A stretch of DNA of 64,000 bases from Streptomyces griseoluteus (lineage in GTDB: Bacteria > Actinomycetota > Actinomycetes > Streptomycetales > Streptomycetaceae): positions 26,781 through 90,780 of the forward strand of contig JOBE01000041.1 of the NCBI GenBank assembly GCA_000717735.1, written 5' to 3'. Under the pieces are notes generated by a model. That model was given only the letters and a program-made list of their open reading frames with translations, ran no database searches and was not told the origin of the DNA. Positions 1 to 8,656 of the stretch are shown in pieces (the first letter of the stretch is position 1; every line of letters begins with the position of its first letter). Position numbers and translations under genes: made by a program.

Positions 1-23
1 CCGAGTTCCGAGGAGCACCGCAC

Positions 24-1112
24 GTGAGCCTGATCCGTGCCGCAGTCCTGCCCGCCGTCGGCTCTCCCCTGGAGATCACCGGCATCGAGCTGCCCGAGCC
101 CGGCCCCGGACAGGTCCGGGTCCGGCTCGCCGCCGCCGGCGTCTGCCACTCCGACCTGTCCCTCACCAACGGCACCATGCGCCTGCCGGTCCCCGCCGTC
201 CTCGGCCACGAGGGCGCGGGCACCGTCGTCTCGGTCGGCGAGGGCGTCACCCGGGTCGCCCCGGGCGACGCCGTCGTCCTCAACTGGGCCCCGTCCTGCG
301 GGACCTGTCACCCCTGCACGCTCGGCGAGGTCTGGCTCTGCGTCGACGCCCTGGCCGGCGCCGCGAACGTCCACGCCCGCACCCAGGACGGCACCGAACT
401 CCACCCGGGCCTCAACGTCGCCGCCTTCGCCGAGGAGACGGTCGTCGCCGAGAAGTGCGTCCTGCCCGTCCCCGACGGGATCCCGCTCACCGACGCGGCC
501 CTGCTCGGCTGCGCCGTCCTCACCGGCTGGGGCGCCGTCCACCACTCCGCCCGGGTACGGGAGGGCGAGTCCGTCGCGGTGTTCGGTGTCGGCGGGGTGG
601 GCCTGGCCACCCTCCAGGCCGCCCGGATCGCGGGCGCGTCCACGATCGTCGCCGTCGACGTCTCCCCGGAGAAGGAGGCACTCGCACGGGCGGCGGGGGC
701 GACCGAGTACGTCGTCGCCTCGGAGACCACGGCGAGGGAGATCCGGAAGCTGACGGGAGGCCAGGGCGTCGACGTGGCCGTCGAATGCGTCGGCCGCGCC
801 GTCACCATCCGGACCGCATGGGAGTCCACCCGGCGCGGCGGTCGCACCACGGTCGTCGGCATCGGCGGCAAGGACCAGCAGGTCACCTTCAACGCCCTGG
901 AGATCTTCCACTGGGGCCGCACCCTCACGGGCTGTGTGTACGGCAACTCGAACCCGGCCGAGGACCTGCCGGTGCTCGCCGAGCACATCCGGGCCGGGAG
1001 GTTCGACCTCGGCGCGCTCGTCACCGAGCGGATCACCCTGGACGGCATCCCGGGCGCCTTCGACAACATGCTCGCGGGCAAGGGCGGCCGGGCCCTGGTC
1101 GTCTTCCCCTGA
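24..1112 (+). CDS. Zn-dependent alcohol dehydrogenase (MDR family)
   Basis: Medium-chain, NAD(P)-dependent zinc alcohol dehydrogenase of 362 residues, the usual length for the family, beginning at GTG. The catalytic zinc ligands are Cys41 (in GVCHSD) and His62-Glu63 (GHEGAG). The structural zinc site is complete, with Cys92, Cys95, Cys98 and Cys106. The Rossmann glycine motif GVGGVG lies near 188-193. It resembles the class III / mycothiol-dependent group and is visibly related to the MscR-like enzyme at 38503, but the substrate cannot be read from sequence. The window starts only 23 bases upstream, so any operon partner is out of view. The next gene is convergent. Family is certain; the alcohol or aldehyde used is unknown. 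Confidence 0.9.
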   Translation: MSLIRAAVLPAVGSPLEITGIELPEPGPGQVRVRLAAAGVCHSDLSLTNGTMRLPVPAVLGHEGAGTVVSVGEGVTRVAPGDAVVLNWAPSCGTCHPCTLGEVWLCVDALAGAANVHARTQDGTELHPGLNVAAFAEETVVAEKCVLPVPDGIPLTDAALLGCAVLTGWGAVHHSARVREGESVAVFGVGGVGLATLQAARIAGASTIVAVDVSPEKEALARAAGATEYVVASETTAREIRKLTGGQGVDVAVECVGRAVTIRTAWESTRRGGRTTVVGIGGKDQQVTFNALEIFHWGRTLTGCVYGNSNPAEDLPVLAEHIRAGRFDLGALVTERITLDGIPGAFDNMLAGKGGRALVVFP

Positions 1113-1197
1113 CACACGGGCGGACCCGCACCGGCCCGCACTGACCGACCCGAGGCCGGTGCGGGCCGGTGCGGGGCCGTCGCCGGTGGCCGTTCGG

Positions 1198-1944
1198 CTA
1201 TGCGGCGGCGGCCCGCAGCAGGATGTCCTCGTACACCTTCGGGTCGTCCGAGACGATCACCGGCCAGCCGATGCCGTAATCGCCCGCCCAGTCCACGTCG
1301 ATGCCGGGATTGGCGTGGTCGGAGCCGTCGGGCAGGAACAGGTGCGGGCTGCAGTCGATCCGGTCGCTCCCGGCGAGCGCGGCCTGGTCCGCGAGCGCCC
1401 GGCGCGCGCGCCCGTCGTCCAGCGCCTCGGTGAGGGCGCCGACGTCGACCACGCCGGTGTCCGCGGCCACGTCCAGGATCACCCGGCGGTTGGCGACGCA
1501 GCGGGACTCGGCCCAGAACGCCCGGCGAAGCCCGAGGTCCAGCTGCTCCGACGCGTTCAGGCCCTGCTCCTTCGCCGCGAGCACCGCCTCCAGGGCGGGC
1601 AGGGTCGTCGAGGGGTAGAGCCAGTCCTTGGCCTGCCACAACTGCCAGCCGGCGTCCGGCTCAAGGACGGCCATCCTGGCCACCTCGCTGTCCGTACCGG
1701 GGCGCGGGCTGGGGGCGTCGTTGAGCAGTTCGAGCGGGAAGGCGCGCAGGTCGAAGGAGACCTGCTCCTTCAGGCCCAGCCGGGCCCGGGTGGTGTGCAG
1801 CCGGTGGACGGCGATGTGCGCGAAGGAGCACCAGATGTCGGCGAAGACGGTGATGACCCCGCGCGGCGGTGTCAGACCGACGGTGCTCCCCTCGGCGCTG
1901 TTCGCGGCGAAGGAGTTCTCGTGGGTGCTGTTCGGTCCGGGCAT
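1198..1944 (-). CDS. DsbA-family (FrnE-like) thioredoxin-fold protein with a single active-site Cys
   Basis: Cytoplasmic DsbA/FrnE-like protein of 248 residues without a signal peptide. The thioredoxin-fold strand FADIWCSFAHIA carries Cys39, but the partner cysteine of the usual CxxC is Ala42, so it cannot form the normal redox disulfide. It may use a monothiol mechanism or act as a glutathione-transferase/isomerase-like enzyme. The ATG start has a strong GAGGAG ribosome site about 7 bases upstream. The YdcZ transporter gene lies upstream in the same direction (gap about 40 bases), so the two may be cotranscribed under the TetR operators at 2955-3016. Family call is good; function open. Confidence 0.8.
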   Translation of the reverse strand: MPGPNSTHENSFAANSAEGSTVGLTPPRGVITVFADIWCSFAHIAVHRLHTTRARLGLKEQVSFDLRAFPLELLNDAPSPRPGTDSEVARMAVLEPDAGWQLWQAKDWLYPSTTLPALEAVLAAKEQGLNASEQLDLGLRRAFWAESRCVANRRVILDVAADTGVVDVGALTEALDDGRARRALADQAALAGSDRIDCSPHLFLPDGSDHANPGIDVDWAGDYGIGWPVIVSDDPKVYEDILLRAAAA

Positions 1945-1983
1945 GGTTCTCCTCGGGTCGTACGCGGCGGGGCGTGGTATCGG

Positions 1984-2922
1984 TCAGACGAGCTGGATGG
2001 TCAGGGAACCGGCGATCAGCAGGCCGAGGCCCAGGGCCCGCGGCTTCGTCAGGGAGCGCCGCGGGAGTGCGAACAGGCCCTTGTGGTCGATCAGCGCCGA
2101 GGTGAGCTGCTGTCCCGTCACGGTGAGGGCGATGGTCACGGCAGCCCCGATGGAGGGGATGAGCAGGAAGGTGCCGGTGACGTAGGCGGCGGCGCAGGCG
2201 CCACCGAGCCAGCCCCACCAGGGCATCTTCTTCAGCGGGGCGATCCTGGGCTTCGGCGTCCGCCGGGTCGCGTAGAGCACGAGCAGGACGACGGCGATGG
2301 TGAAGGTCGCCACGGCGAAGCTGATCACGGCGACGGTGAGCGGCTCCTCGAGCTGCGCGCGCAGCCGGGCGTTGACCGCGCCCTGTACGGGAAGCACGGC
2401 ACCGGCGAGGACGCCGAGGGCGAGCAGGCCGGCGCGTCCGGCGCTCGACGTCCTGGGGGCGCCGGGAGGGGCGGCGGCCTTCACGCCCCGGACGATCACG
2501 ACGATGCCCGCGAGGACGGCCACGGCGCCGACGACGATTCCGGCGCTCAGGTCCTTCTGTTCGAGGCCGAGGAGGCCGAAGAGGTCGAGCGCGAGCGAGG
2601 CGAACATCTGGCCGGTGACGAAGAGTCCGACGGCGGCGAGGGCGCCGAGTCGCGGGAAGAGCAGGATGCCGCTGGTGATGTAGAGCGGGCTGGCCAGTCC
2701 GCCGAGCAGCTGCCAGGCCTCGACGTCGGGCAGCTTGCCGAGTGCGCCGAGGGCTCCGGCCGCCACCGCGAGCACGGTGAGGAGACCGGTCGCGACGCCG
2801 AGCTGGATGGTCGAGGCGCCGTACGGCGTGCCGACGGCCGAGTTGAGCTGGAGGTTCACCGAGGCCTGGACGGCCAGGAGGCAGCCGACCAGCAGGGCCG
2901 CGGCGAGGAGCGCGGTGTGCAT
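1984..2922 (-). CDS. DMT-superfamily transporter, double YdcZ (DUF606) domain
   Basis: Integral membrane protein of 312 residues made of two tandem YdcZ-type halves, each of about five helices. Both halves begin with a similar segment: QASVNLQLNSAVGTP near the N-terminus and QGAVNARLRAQLEEP in the middle. Many bacteria encode the halves as separate 150-residue proteins, so this is the fused form. The chosen ATG (MHTALLAAALL) has AGGGAG just upstream; starting 42 bases earlier would run the reading frame towards the operator. The gene faces a TetR regulator across two matching operators, the standard layout of a drug- or metabolite-induced efflux pump. The substrate is unknown. Confidence 0.85.
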   Translation of the reverse strand: MHTALLAAALLVGCLLAVQASVNLQLNSAVGTPYGASTIQLGVATGLLTVLAVAAGALGALGKLPDVEAWQLLGGLASPLYITSGILLFPRLGALAAVGLFVTGQMFASLALDLFGLLGLEQKDLSAGIVVGAVAVLAGIVVIVRGVKAAAPPGAPRTSSAGRAGLLALGVLAGAVLPVQGAVNARLRAQLEEPLTVAVISFAVATFTIAVVLLVLYATRRTPKPRIAPLKKMPWWGWLGGACAAAYVTGTFLLIPSIGAAVTIALTVTGQQLTSALIDHKGLFALPRRSLTKPRALGLGLLIAGSLTIQLV

Positions 2923-2954
2923 CTGGATCTCCCTGGGGCGGGATGGCGAACTGT

Positions 2955-2975
2955 AAGTGGACACTGAGTCCGTTT
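2955..2975. promoter_or_regulatory. TetR operator, site 1 (weaker)
   Basis: Imperfect 21-bp dyad with arms AAGTGGACA and AGTCCGTTT around CTG. It has the same architecture as the better palindrome 41 bases downstream and lies 33 bases before the YdcZ start codon. The outer halves of the two sites also form an exact 12-base inverted repeat (GTAAGTGGACAC and GTGTCCACTTAC). Likely bound by the TetR protein encoded at 3043. Confidence 0.6.
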
Positions 2976-2995
2976 AGCATGCCATGCGATCCATC

Positions 2996-3016
2996 AAGCG
3001 GACAAGGTGTCCACTT
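2996..3016. promoter_or_regulatory. TetR operator, site 2 (near-perfect palindrome)
   Basis: 21-bp palindrome AAGCGGACA-AGG-TGTCCACTT with one mismatched pair between arms. It ends 26 bases before the ATG of the divergent TetR gene. Together with site 1 it would allow one repressor to control both itself and the YdcZ transporter. Confidence 0.7.
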
Positions 3017-3042
3017 ACCTCTGGGGAAGTAGGGTCTGGTCC

Positions 3043-3705
3043 ATGAGCGAGGACGAGCAGGGCGGACGTGGAGCCGCCTCCGTGCACCGGGTGGGCGGGC
3101 TCCTCGGCGATCTCCAGGCGCCCGACGACCAGCCGGTCGCCCCGCGCAGACGTGCGGACGCGGAACGCAACCGCGCCCAGATCCTGGCCGCGGCGGAGCG
3201 GCTCTTCGCCGAGCAGGACCCCCGGTCGGTCACCATGGACAAGATCGCCAAGGCCGCCGGGGTCGGCCGCGCCACGCTGTACCGGAGCTTCCCCGACCCG
3301 TCGTCGGTCGCCGTCGCCCTGCTCGACGAGCACGAGCGCCGGCTCCAGGGACAGCTCATCCACGGTCCGCCGCCGCTCGGCCCCGGTGCCCCCGCCGGAG
3401 AGCGGCTCGCCGCGTTCTGCCTGGCGATGGTCGATCTGCTCGAACGTCACCTGCCGCTGGCGCTCGGGGCGGAGACCGGCCCCGCGCGCTTCCGGACGGG
3501 CGCCTACGGCTTCTGGCGCGTCCACGTCCGCACGCTGCTCGTCGACCACGGGGTCCGGGACCCGGACCCGCTGATCGACATCGTGCTCAGCCCGCTGTCA
3601 CCGGAGGTGTTCCGGTTCCAGCGGCACGAACTCGGTCTGTCGACCGAACGCATCGGCCGGTCCCTCGCCGACTTCGCCCGCCAGCTGCTGCGCTCGGGGG
3701 AGTGA
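3043..3705 (+). CDS. TetR/AcrR-family transcriptional regulator
   Basis: Regulator of 220 residues with a typical N-terminal TetR helix-turn-helix: the segment ILAAAERLFAEQ, then VTMDKIAKAAGVGRATLYRSF. The C-terminal ligand domain has no recognisable signature. An unusually long N-terminal tail of about 35 residues, rich in charged residues, precedes the DNA-binding domain. ATG at 3043 is preferred because an upstream in-frame start at 3007 would lie inside the operator. The gene is divergent from the YdcZ transporter and both promoters overlap the two palindromes at 2955 and 2996, so it most likely represses both. Confidence 0.88.
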   Translation: MSEDEQGGRGAASVHRVGGLLGDLQAPDDQPVAPRRRADAERNRAQILAAAERLFAEQDPRSVTMDKIAKAAGVGRATLYRSFPDPSSVAVALLDEHERRLQGQLIHGPPPLGPGAPAGERLAAFCLAMVDLLERHLPLALGAETGPARFRTGAYGFWRVHVRTLLVDHGVRDPDPLIDIVLSPLSPEVFRFQRHELGLSTERIGRSLADFARQLLRSGE

Positions 3706-3732
3706 GCGGGGCGGCGGCGCCCGTGCTCCGGG

Positions 3733-4440
3733 TCAGGCCGGCGGCGGGGTGACCAGCCTCAGCTCGTACGCCGTGATGACCAGCTGCACCCTGTCCCGCG
3801 CGTCCAGTTTCGTCAGCAGCCTGCTCACATGGGCCTTCGCCGTGGCCACGCTGATGTGCAGCCGCGTGGCGATCTCCGCGTTGGACAGGCCGCGGCCGAC
3901 CAGGGTGAGCACCTCCCGCTCGCGCGCGGTGATCCCTTCCGTGGGCCGCGGTGGCGGGGCGGCGGCGGGACGGGCCGCGAACTCCGCGATCAGGCGGCGG
4001 GTCACACTCGGCGCGATGAGGGCGTCGCCCGCCGCGACGGTCTCGATCGCGGCGAGGATCTGGTCCATGTCCATGTCCTTGACGAGGAAACCGCTCGCAC
4101 CGGCCCGGAGCGCCCCGTAGACGTACTCGTCGTCGTCGAACGTGGTGAGGACGAGGACCTTCGGTGGTGTGCCCGGGCTCGCGGTGATCCGCCGGGTGGC
4201 CTCGATGCCGTCCATGCCCGGCATCCGGATGTCCATCATCACCACATCCGGCGCCAGCCGTTCCGCGAGCCGAAGCGCCTCCTCGCCGTTCGCCGCCTCG
4301 CCCGCCACCTCCAGCCTGGGGTGGTCGGCGATCAGCACCCGCAACCCGTGCCGGACCAGCGGCTGGTCGTCGGTCAGCAGCACCCGGGTCATCCGGTCTG
4401 CGCCGGTACCGGGAGGGTCGGTGGGCGGCATCCGCGTCAT
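3733..4440 (-). CDS. NarL/LuxR-family response regulator
   Basis: Two-component response regulator of 235 residues. The receiver domain contains the acidic pair DD in VLLTDDQPLV, the phospho-acceptor Asp70 in VVMMDIRMPG and the conserved Lys in GFLVKD. A LuxR-type helix-turn-helix follows (TAREREVLTLVGRGLSNAEIA). Its ATG overlaps the kinase stop by one base (TGATG), so it is translationally coupled to the kinase gene. A second possible ATG at 4392 (MTRVLLTDD) would give a domain without the 16-residue leader. Probably controls the divergent ABC transporter at 5770, as such pairs usually do; that is inference from position. Confidence 0.93.
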   Translation of the reverse strand: MTRMPPTDPPGTGADRMTRVLLTDDQPLVRHGLRVLIADHPRLEVAGEAANGEEALRLAERLAPDVVMMDIRMPGMDGIEATRRITASPGTPPKVLVLTTFDDDEYVYGALRAGASGFLVKDMDMDQILAAIETVAAGDALIAPSVTRRLIAEFAARPAAAPPPRPTEGITAREREVLTLVGRGLSNAEIATRLHISVATAKAHVSRLLTKLDARDRVQLVITAYELRLVTPPPA

Positions 4441-5636
4441 CAGGTCACCGCCGGTACGGGCAGCCGGGCCGCCACGCGGAAGCCGCCCTCGGTGCGCGGC
4501 CCGGCCGTGAACTCGCCGTGCAGCAGCGCCGCGCGCTCCCGCATGCCCGTCAGGCCGTAGCCGGCGGCGCCTGGCAGGCCGGCCGGTCCGTGGCCCTCGT
4601 CGGTGATCTCGATGGACAGGTCGTCGGCACGGCGCTCGACGGTCACCCGGCAGGCGTCGGCGCCCGAGTGGCGGACGACGTTGGTGAGGGCCTCCTGGAC
4701 GATGCGGTACGCGGACAGCTCGATCTCCGCGGGCAGCGGCCGACGTTCGCCCCGCCAGTCGATGTGCACCCGCACGCCCGCGTCGCGGGTGCGTTCCGCG
4801 AGCCCGTCGAGATCGGCGAGCACCGGTGCCGGGCCGAGCGGGGCGCCCCCGTCCCCGGGGTCCGCCTCCCGCAGGGCGCCGAGCATCCGGCGCAGGCCCG
4901 CCAGGGTGTCGCGGCTGGTCTCCTCGATGGCGGCGAGGGAGTTGCGGGCCTCCGCGGGCTGGGTGTCGATGACGCGCCGCCCCACCCCGGCCTGGATGGC
5001 GATGACGCCGATGCTGTGCGCCACCATGTCGTGCAGTTCCCGGGCGATCCGCAGCCGTTCCGCGGTGACGGCCTGCTCCGCGGCCCGGTCCCGCAGCGCG
5101 GCCGCGTGCCGGCGGCGCTCGCCGGCCGAGTGGCCGAGCGTCCAGGCGGTGACCGTCATCAGGGCCAGGAAGGCCGAGACGGCGAGGAAGGACGAGGCAT
5201 AGTAGGCGGCTGCCCCGATCTGCGCTCCGAGCGCCACGAGCGCGGCGACGGCCGCCGTCGGCCGGGACCGGGTGGCGGCGATCCGTCCGACGGCGAGACC
5301 GGTGAGCACGGCCTGCAGATACGCGATCTGCCAGGCCTGGGTCCGCGCGGCCGCCGGGCCGCTGTCGAAGCCCTGCTGCGCGGCCATCATCGAGTTCGCC
5401 AGGACGGTCGCCGCGAAGGAGGCGGTGAGCAGGAGTCCCAGGGCGGGCAGGGGCCGTCGCCGCGTCAGGGGCAGCAGCAGTACGGCGGGCAGGGCGGCCG
5501 GCACCAGCCGCATGCCGGTCAGTTCGCTGCCGGTGTTCAGCGTGACGACGTACAGCAGGACGACGTAGACGATGCCCGCGCACCAGGCCGCGACCTCGGC
5601 GAGGAGCGACCGCGGAGCACTCCGTGGGGCTTTCAT
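4440..5636 (-). CDS. Sensor histidine kinase, NarL-partner type (HisKA_3)
   Basis: Membrane sensor kinase of 398 residues. The N-terminal 175 residues form about five or six hydrophobic helices with little extracellular sequence, as in DesK-type sensors that sense the membrane itself. The dimerisation and phosphorylation helix carries His202 in ARELHDMVAHS. The ATP-binding domain shows the N box (ALTNVVRHS), a GHGPAG loop and YGLTGMRERA. Start ATG at 5636 (MKAPRSAPRS); the longer upstream reading adds a basic, non-membrane stretch that is unlikely to be translated. Coupled to the response regulator and divergent from an ABC exporter. Confidence 0.92.
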   Translation of the reverse strand: MKAPRSAPRSLLAEVAAWCAGIVYVVLLYVVTLNTGSELTGMRLVPAALPAVLLLPLTRRRPLPALGLLLTASFAATVLANSMMAAQQGFDSGPAAARTQAWQIAYLQAVLTGLAVGRIAATRSRPTAAVAALVALGAQIGAAAYYASSFLAVSAFLALMTVTAWTLGHSAGERRRHAAALRDRAAEQAVTAERLRIARELHDMVAHSIGVIAIQAGVGRRVIDTQPAEARNSLAAIEETSRDTLAGLRRMLGALREADPGDGGAPLGPAPVLADLDGLAERTRDAGVRVHIDWRGERRPLPAEIELSAYRIVQEALTNVVRHSGADACRVTVERRADDLSIEITDEGHGPAGLPGAAGYGLTGMRERAALLHGEFTAGPRTEGGFRVAARLPVPAVT

Positions 5637-5769
5637 GCGCCGATCATAGGCAGGCGGTCCGGCCCCGGACATCGGCCCGTGGGCGTACTCCCGTGGGCTA
5701 CTCCCGGCGCTCCGATGGTGGTCGGTGGCCCGATGCCCGAGGGGGGTCCGCCCCGGCAGCGTGGACACC

Positions 5770-6681
5770 GTGATCGAAGCGACCGAACTCATCAAGCGCT
5801 ACGGCGAGACCACCGCCGTCGACCGCCTGTCCTTCACCGTCCGCCCGGGTGTGGTCACCGGGTTCCTGGGGCCGAACGGTGCCGGCAAGACCACCACCCT
5901 GCGGATGGTCCTCGGCCTGAACCGGCCCACCGGCGGCACCGTGACCGTCGACGGGCAGCCGTTCGGCGACCGTCCCCGTGGCCTGCGCCACGTCGGCGCG
6001 CTCCTCGACGCCCATGACGTGCACGGCGGTCGGACCGCCCGCGCCCACCTGACGGCGCTGGCGGTCGGCAACGGGCTGCCGCGCCGACGGGTCGCGGAGG
6101 TCCTTGCGGAGGTGGGCATGGCCGACGCGGCGGGCCGCAGGATCGGCGGGTTCTCCCTGGGGATGAAGCAGCGGCTCGGCATCGCCGCCGCCCTCCTCGG
6201 CGATCCGCCCGTACTGCTCTTCGACGAGCCGCTCAACGGCCTCGACCCGGAGGGCGTCCGCTGGGTGCGGAACCTCTTCGGGCGGCTCGCGGGCGAGGGC
6301 CGCACCGTGCTCGTCTCCAGCCATCTGATGCGGGAGATGGAACAGACCGCCGAGGAGCTGATCGTCATCGGCCGCGGCAGGCTGATCGCGGCGGAGAGCC
6401 TGCGGGACTTCGCGGCCCGCGGCAGGGAGCTGCGGGTGAGCGTCCGTACGCCCGACGCGGACGCCCTGGCCGGGGTGTTGGCCCAGCAGGGGGCGGTGGT
6501 ACGGGCGGAGCCCGGCGGGACGTACACCGTGACCGGACTGTCCGCCGACCGCATCGGCGAGCTGGCCTTCGCACACGGGATGCGGCTGCACGAACTGAGC
6601 CCGCATCCGGGCTCCTTGGAGGAGGCGTTCATGGAACTCACCGCGGAAAGCGTCGAATACGCCGCGGGAGCCGCCCGATGA
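5770..6681 (+). CDS. ABC transporter ATP-binding protein (export type)
   Basis: ABC ATPase of about 303 residues. Walker A is GPNGAGKT near 34-41, the signature is FSLGMKQRLG, Walker B is VLLFDEPLNGLD, and the switch His is in VSSHLM. The C-terminal 90 residues match the extension common in CcmA/NatA-like exporters of lipids, antibiotics or peptides. GTG at 5770 (VIEATELIKRYG) is preferred; GTG at 5761 is a close alternative. The gene overlaps the permease gene by 4 bp and is divergent from the kinase-regulator pair. Confidence 0.92.
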   Translation: MIEATELIKRYGETTAVDRLSFTVRPGVVTGFLGPNGAGKTTTLRMVLGLNRPTGGTVTVDGQPFGDRPRGLRHVGALLDAHDVHGGRTARAHLTALAVGNGLPRRRVAEVLAEVGMADAAGRRIGGFSLGMKQRLGIAAALLGDPPVLLFDEPLNGLDPEGVRWVRNLFGRLAGEGRTVLVSSHLMREMEQTAEELIVIGRGRLIAAESLRDFAARGRELRVSVRTPDADALAGVLAQQGAVVRAEPGGTYTVTGLSADRIGELAFAHGMRLHELSPHPGSLEEAFMELTAESVEYAAGAAR

Positions 6682-7565
6682 GCCCCGTGCTCGGCGAAGC
6701 CCCGGCCCGCCTCCCTGCCCGCCTCCCCGTCCGGGTGCCCGTCCGGTTCCGTCACCTCCTCGCCGCCGAGTGGATCAAACTCTGGTCGCTGCGATCCGCT
6801 TCATGGGTGCTCGGCGTCGGAGCGCTGACCGTGATCGGCATCAACGTGAACTCCGCCGCGTCCAACGCGGACCGGCTCGCGCACCAGACCCAGCGGCCGC
6901 CGGAGCCGCCGATGGGGGGTCAGGACCGCCCCGAGTTCCTGTTCGATCCGCTGCACACGGCGTTCGTCGATCCCGCCTGGCAGCTGTTCATGATCATCGC
7001 CGCTGCCGTGGGGGCGATCGTGGTCTTCGGCGAGTACACCAGCGGGCTGATCCGTACGACCTTCGCAGCCGTCCCCGACCGGCGGGCGGTGATCGCCGCC
7101 AAGGTGACCGTGGTGTCGGCCGTCATGCTCGCGCTCGGCACGCTGGTCTCCGGCACCTCCTTCGGCGTCACCCAGGTGCTGCTGCGCGATCACGGCGGCC
7201 TGTCGCTCGGCGACCCGGGCGCCCTCCGCGCCGTGGTCGCGGGCGCCCTGCTCGCACCGCTGTGCGCGCTGGTCGGCATGGCGGTGGGTGCGGCGGTCCG
7301 GCACGCCGCCGGGTCCGTCGTCACGGTCGTGGGCCTGCTGTTGCTGCTGCCCGCGCTGTTCCAGGGTGAGCGCTACCGCTGGGTCAAGGAGATCGGCAAC
7401 GCCATGCCGCTCAGCGCCTGGCAGCGCCTGGTGACGAACCCGGAGCGGGCACACGACCTGGGCAGATATCCCCTGACCGTCACCGAGGCGTGGATCGTGT
7501 ACGGAGCGTGGACCGCCGCCGCGGTGGCCGTCGCGGTGCTGGTGGTACGACGCCGGGACGTGTGA
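6678..7565 (+). CDS. ABC transporter permease (ABC-2 like)
   Basis: Membrane subunit of 295 residues with about six hydrophobic helices. A large loop follows the first helix and the protein ends in a short basic tail (VVRRRDV). The segment HLLAAEWIKLWSLRS before helix 1 is typical of actinobacterial ABC-2 permeases paired with NatA-like ATPases. Its ATG lies inside the ATPase stop (ATGA), so the two subunits are made in a coupled way. Substrate unknown; export of a cell-envelope-active compound is the usual role for this arrangement. Confidence 0.88.
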   Translation: MSPVLGEAPARLPARLPVRVPVRFRHLLAAEWIKLWSLRSASWVLGVGALTVIGINVNSAASNADRLAHQTQRPPEPPMGGQDRPEFLFDPLHTAFVDPAWQLFMIIAAAVGAIVVFGEYTSGLIRTTFAAVPDRRAVIAAKVTVVSAVMLALGTLVSGTSFGVTQVLLRDHGGLSLGDPGALRAVVAGALLAPLCALVGMAVGAAVRHAAGSVVTVVGLLLLLPALFQGERYRWVKEIGNAMPLSAWQRLVTNPERAHDLGRYPLTVTEAWIVYGAWTAAAVAVAVLVVRRRDV

Positions 7566-7573
7566 GCGCCAGG

Positions 7574-7605
7574 GGCCCGGCGCCCACTGGAGCGGGCGCC
7601 GGGCC
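7574..7605. terminator. Hairpin terminator between convergent genes
   Basis: Perfect 12-bp stem (GGCCCGGCGCCC / GGGCGCCGGGCC) with an 8-base loop between the permease stop and the EamA stop. There is no U-run, as is common in Streptomyces. It would serve both strands. Confidence 0.75.
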
Positions 7606-8547
7606 TCATCGGCCCGGTGCCTCCCGGCCTGCCAGGTCCGCTCCGGCGCCGACGGACGACCGGGACCGCGAGCGGGAGACGGCCACACCGGCCAGGCACA
7701 GCGCGCCCCCGGCGAGGGTGAGCAGCCCGGGCAGCTCACCCAGGAACATCCACGCCATCAGCACGACGAGGGCGGGTACGGCGTACGTCGTCGCCCCCAT
7801 CCGCCCCGCGGTGGTACGGGCCAGGGCGTAGGCCCAGGTCGTGAACGCGAGCGCGGTCGGGAACACGCCCAGGTAGATCATGTTCAGCGTCGCGGACAGC
7901 GGTGCGCGGCCCGCCTCCTCGACCAGCTGCCCGGCGAACGGCAGGCAGGCCACCGCCCCCACCAGGCAGCCGAAGGTAGTCACCTGGAGCGCGCTGCCGT
8001 GCGCGAGCGCCGGCTTCTGGGCCACCACGCCGCCCGCGTACGCCATCGCCGCGAGGACGCAGAGCAGCACTCCGAGCACCGAGGCGCGGCCGCCGGAGGA
8101 GCCGCCGTCCGCCCCGGACATCGACAGGCCCACGGTCACCGCGCCCGCGAAGGACACCGCCATGCCGGCGAGCAGCCGGGGCGGCAGCGACTCCCCGAGG
8201 AAGCGGGCGCCGAGCAGGGCGATCAGGATCGGTCCGATGTTCACCACCATCGCCGCCGTGCCCGCGTCGACCTCCTGCTCGCCCCAGTTGAGCACCACCA
8301 TGTACACCCCGAACCAGAGCAGGCCCGAGACCGCGATCCCCCGCCAGGCCGCTCGCGGCGGCAGCCCCTCCCGCCGGATCAGGAGGACGGCACCCAGGAC
8401 CAGGACCCCCGCGAGCAGCCGCCCGAGCGCGAGCGCGCCGGGCGAGTAGGCCGTCCCGGCGCTGCGGATGGAGACGAAGGCGGAGGCCCAGAGGACCACG
8501 GTGACACCGGCGGCGGCGAGCGCGAGCCGCGAGGATTGCTTCTGCAT
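7606..8547 (-). CDS. EamA-family (DMT) transporter
   Basis: Protein of 313 residues with ten predicted membrane helices formed by two EamA repeats. The repeats start near VVLWASAFVSIRSAG and VLLCVLAAMAYAGGVVAQKPAL. This family exports amino acids or small metabolites. The ATG giving MQKQSSRLAL is chosen, since the 12 extra upstream residues are not membrane-like. The C-terminus is a Ser/Arg-rich tail. No neighbour shares its direction closely enough to suggest a pathway. Confidence 0.87.
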   Translation of the reverse strand: MQKQSSRLALAAAGVTVVLWASAFVSIRSAGTAYSPGALALGRLLAGVLVLGAVLLIRREGLPPRAAWRGIAVSGLLWFGVYMVVLNWGEQEVDAGTAAMVVNIGPILIALLGARFLGESLPPRLLAGMAVSFAGAVTVGLSMSGADGGSSGGRASVLGVLLCVLAAMAYAGGVVAQKPALAHGSALQVTTFGCLVGAVACLPFAGQLVEEAGRAPLSATLNMIYLGVFPTALAFTTWAYALARTTAGRMGATTYAVPALVVLMAWMFLGELPGLLTLAGGALCLAGVAVSRSRSRSSVGAGADLAGREAPGR

Positions 8548-8612
8548 GGCTCGACCGTAGGGCGCGGACGCTTCGGCGTTCACCGCAATATCGCCCCGCG
8601 ACCGGGCGCCCC

Positions 8613-8646
8613 GCGTCCGTGCGTCCGTGCGTCCCGCGTCCGTGCG
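8613..8646. repeat. Short tandem GCGTCCGT-type repeat
   Basis: The 8-base unit GCGTCCGT occurs twice in tandem at 8613-8628 and again with a small insertion up to 8646, in the gap between the EamA gene and the ArsR gene. It is probably simple slippage sequence with no function that can be read. Confidence 0.5.
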
Positions 8647-8656
8647 CGGGCCCGCG

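Noticed and set aside
934..2967. Long plus-strand open frame through the DsbA and YdcZ genes
   Set aside because: Reads through two clear minus-strand genes; no ribosome site or domain.
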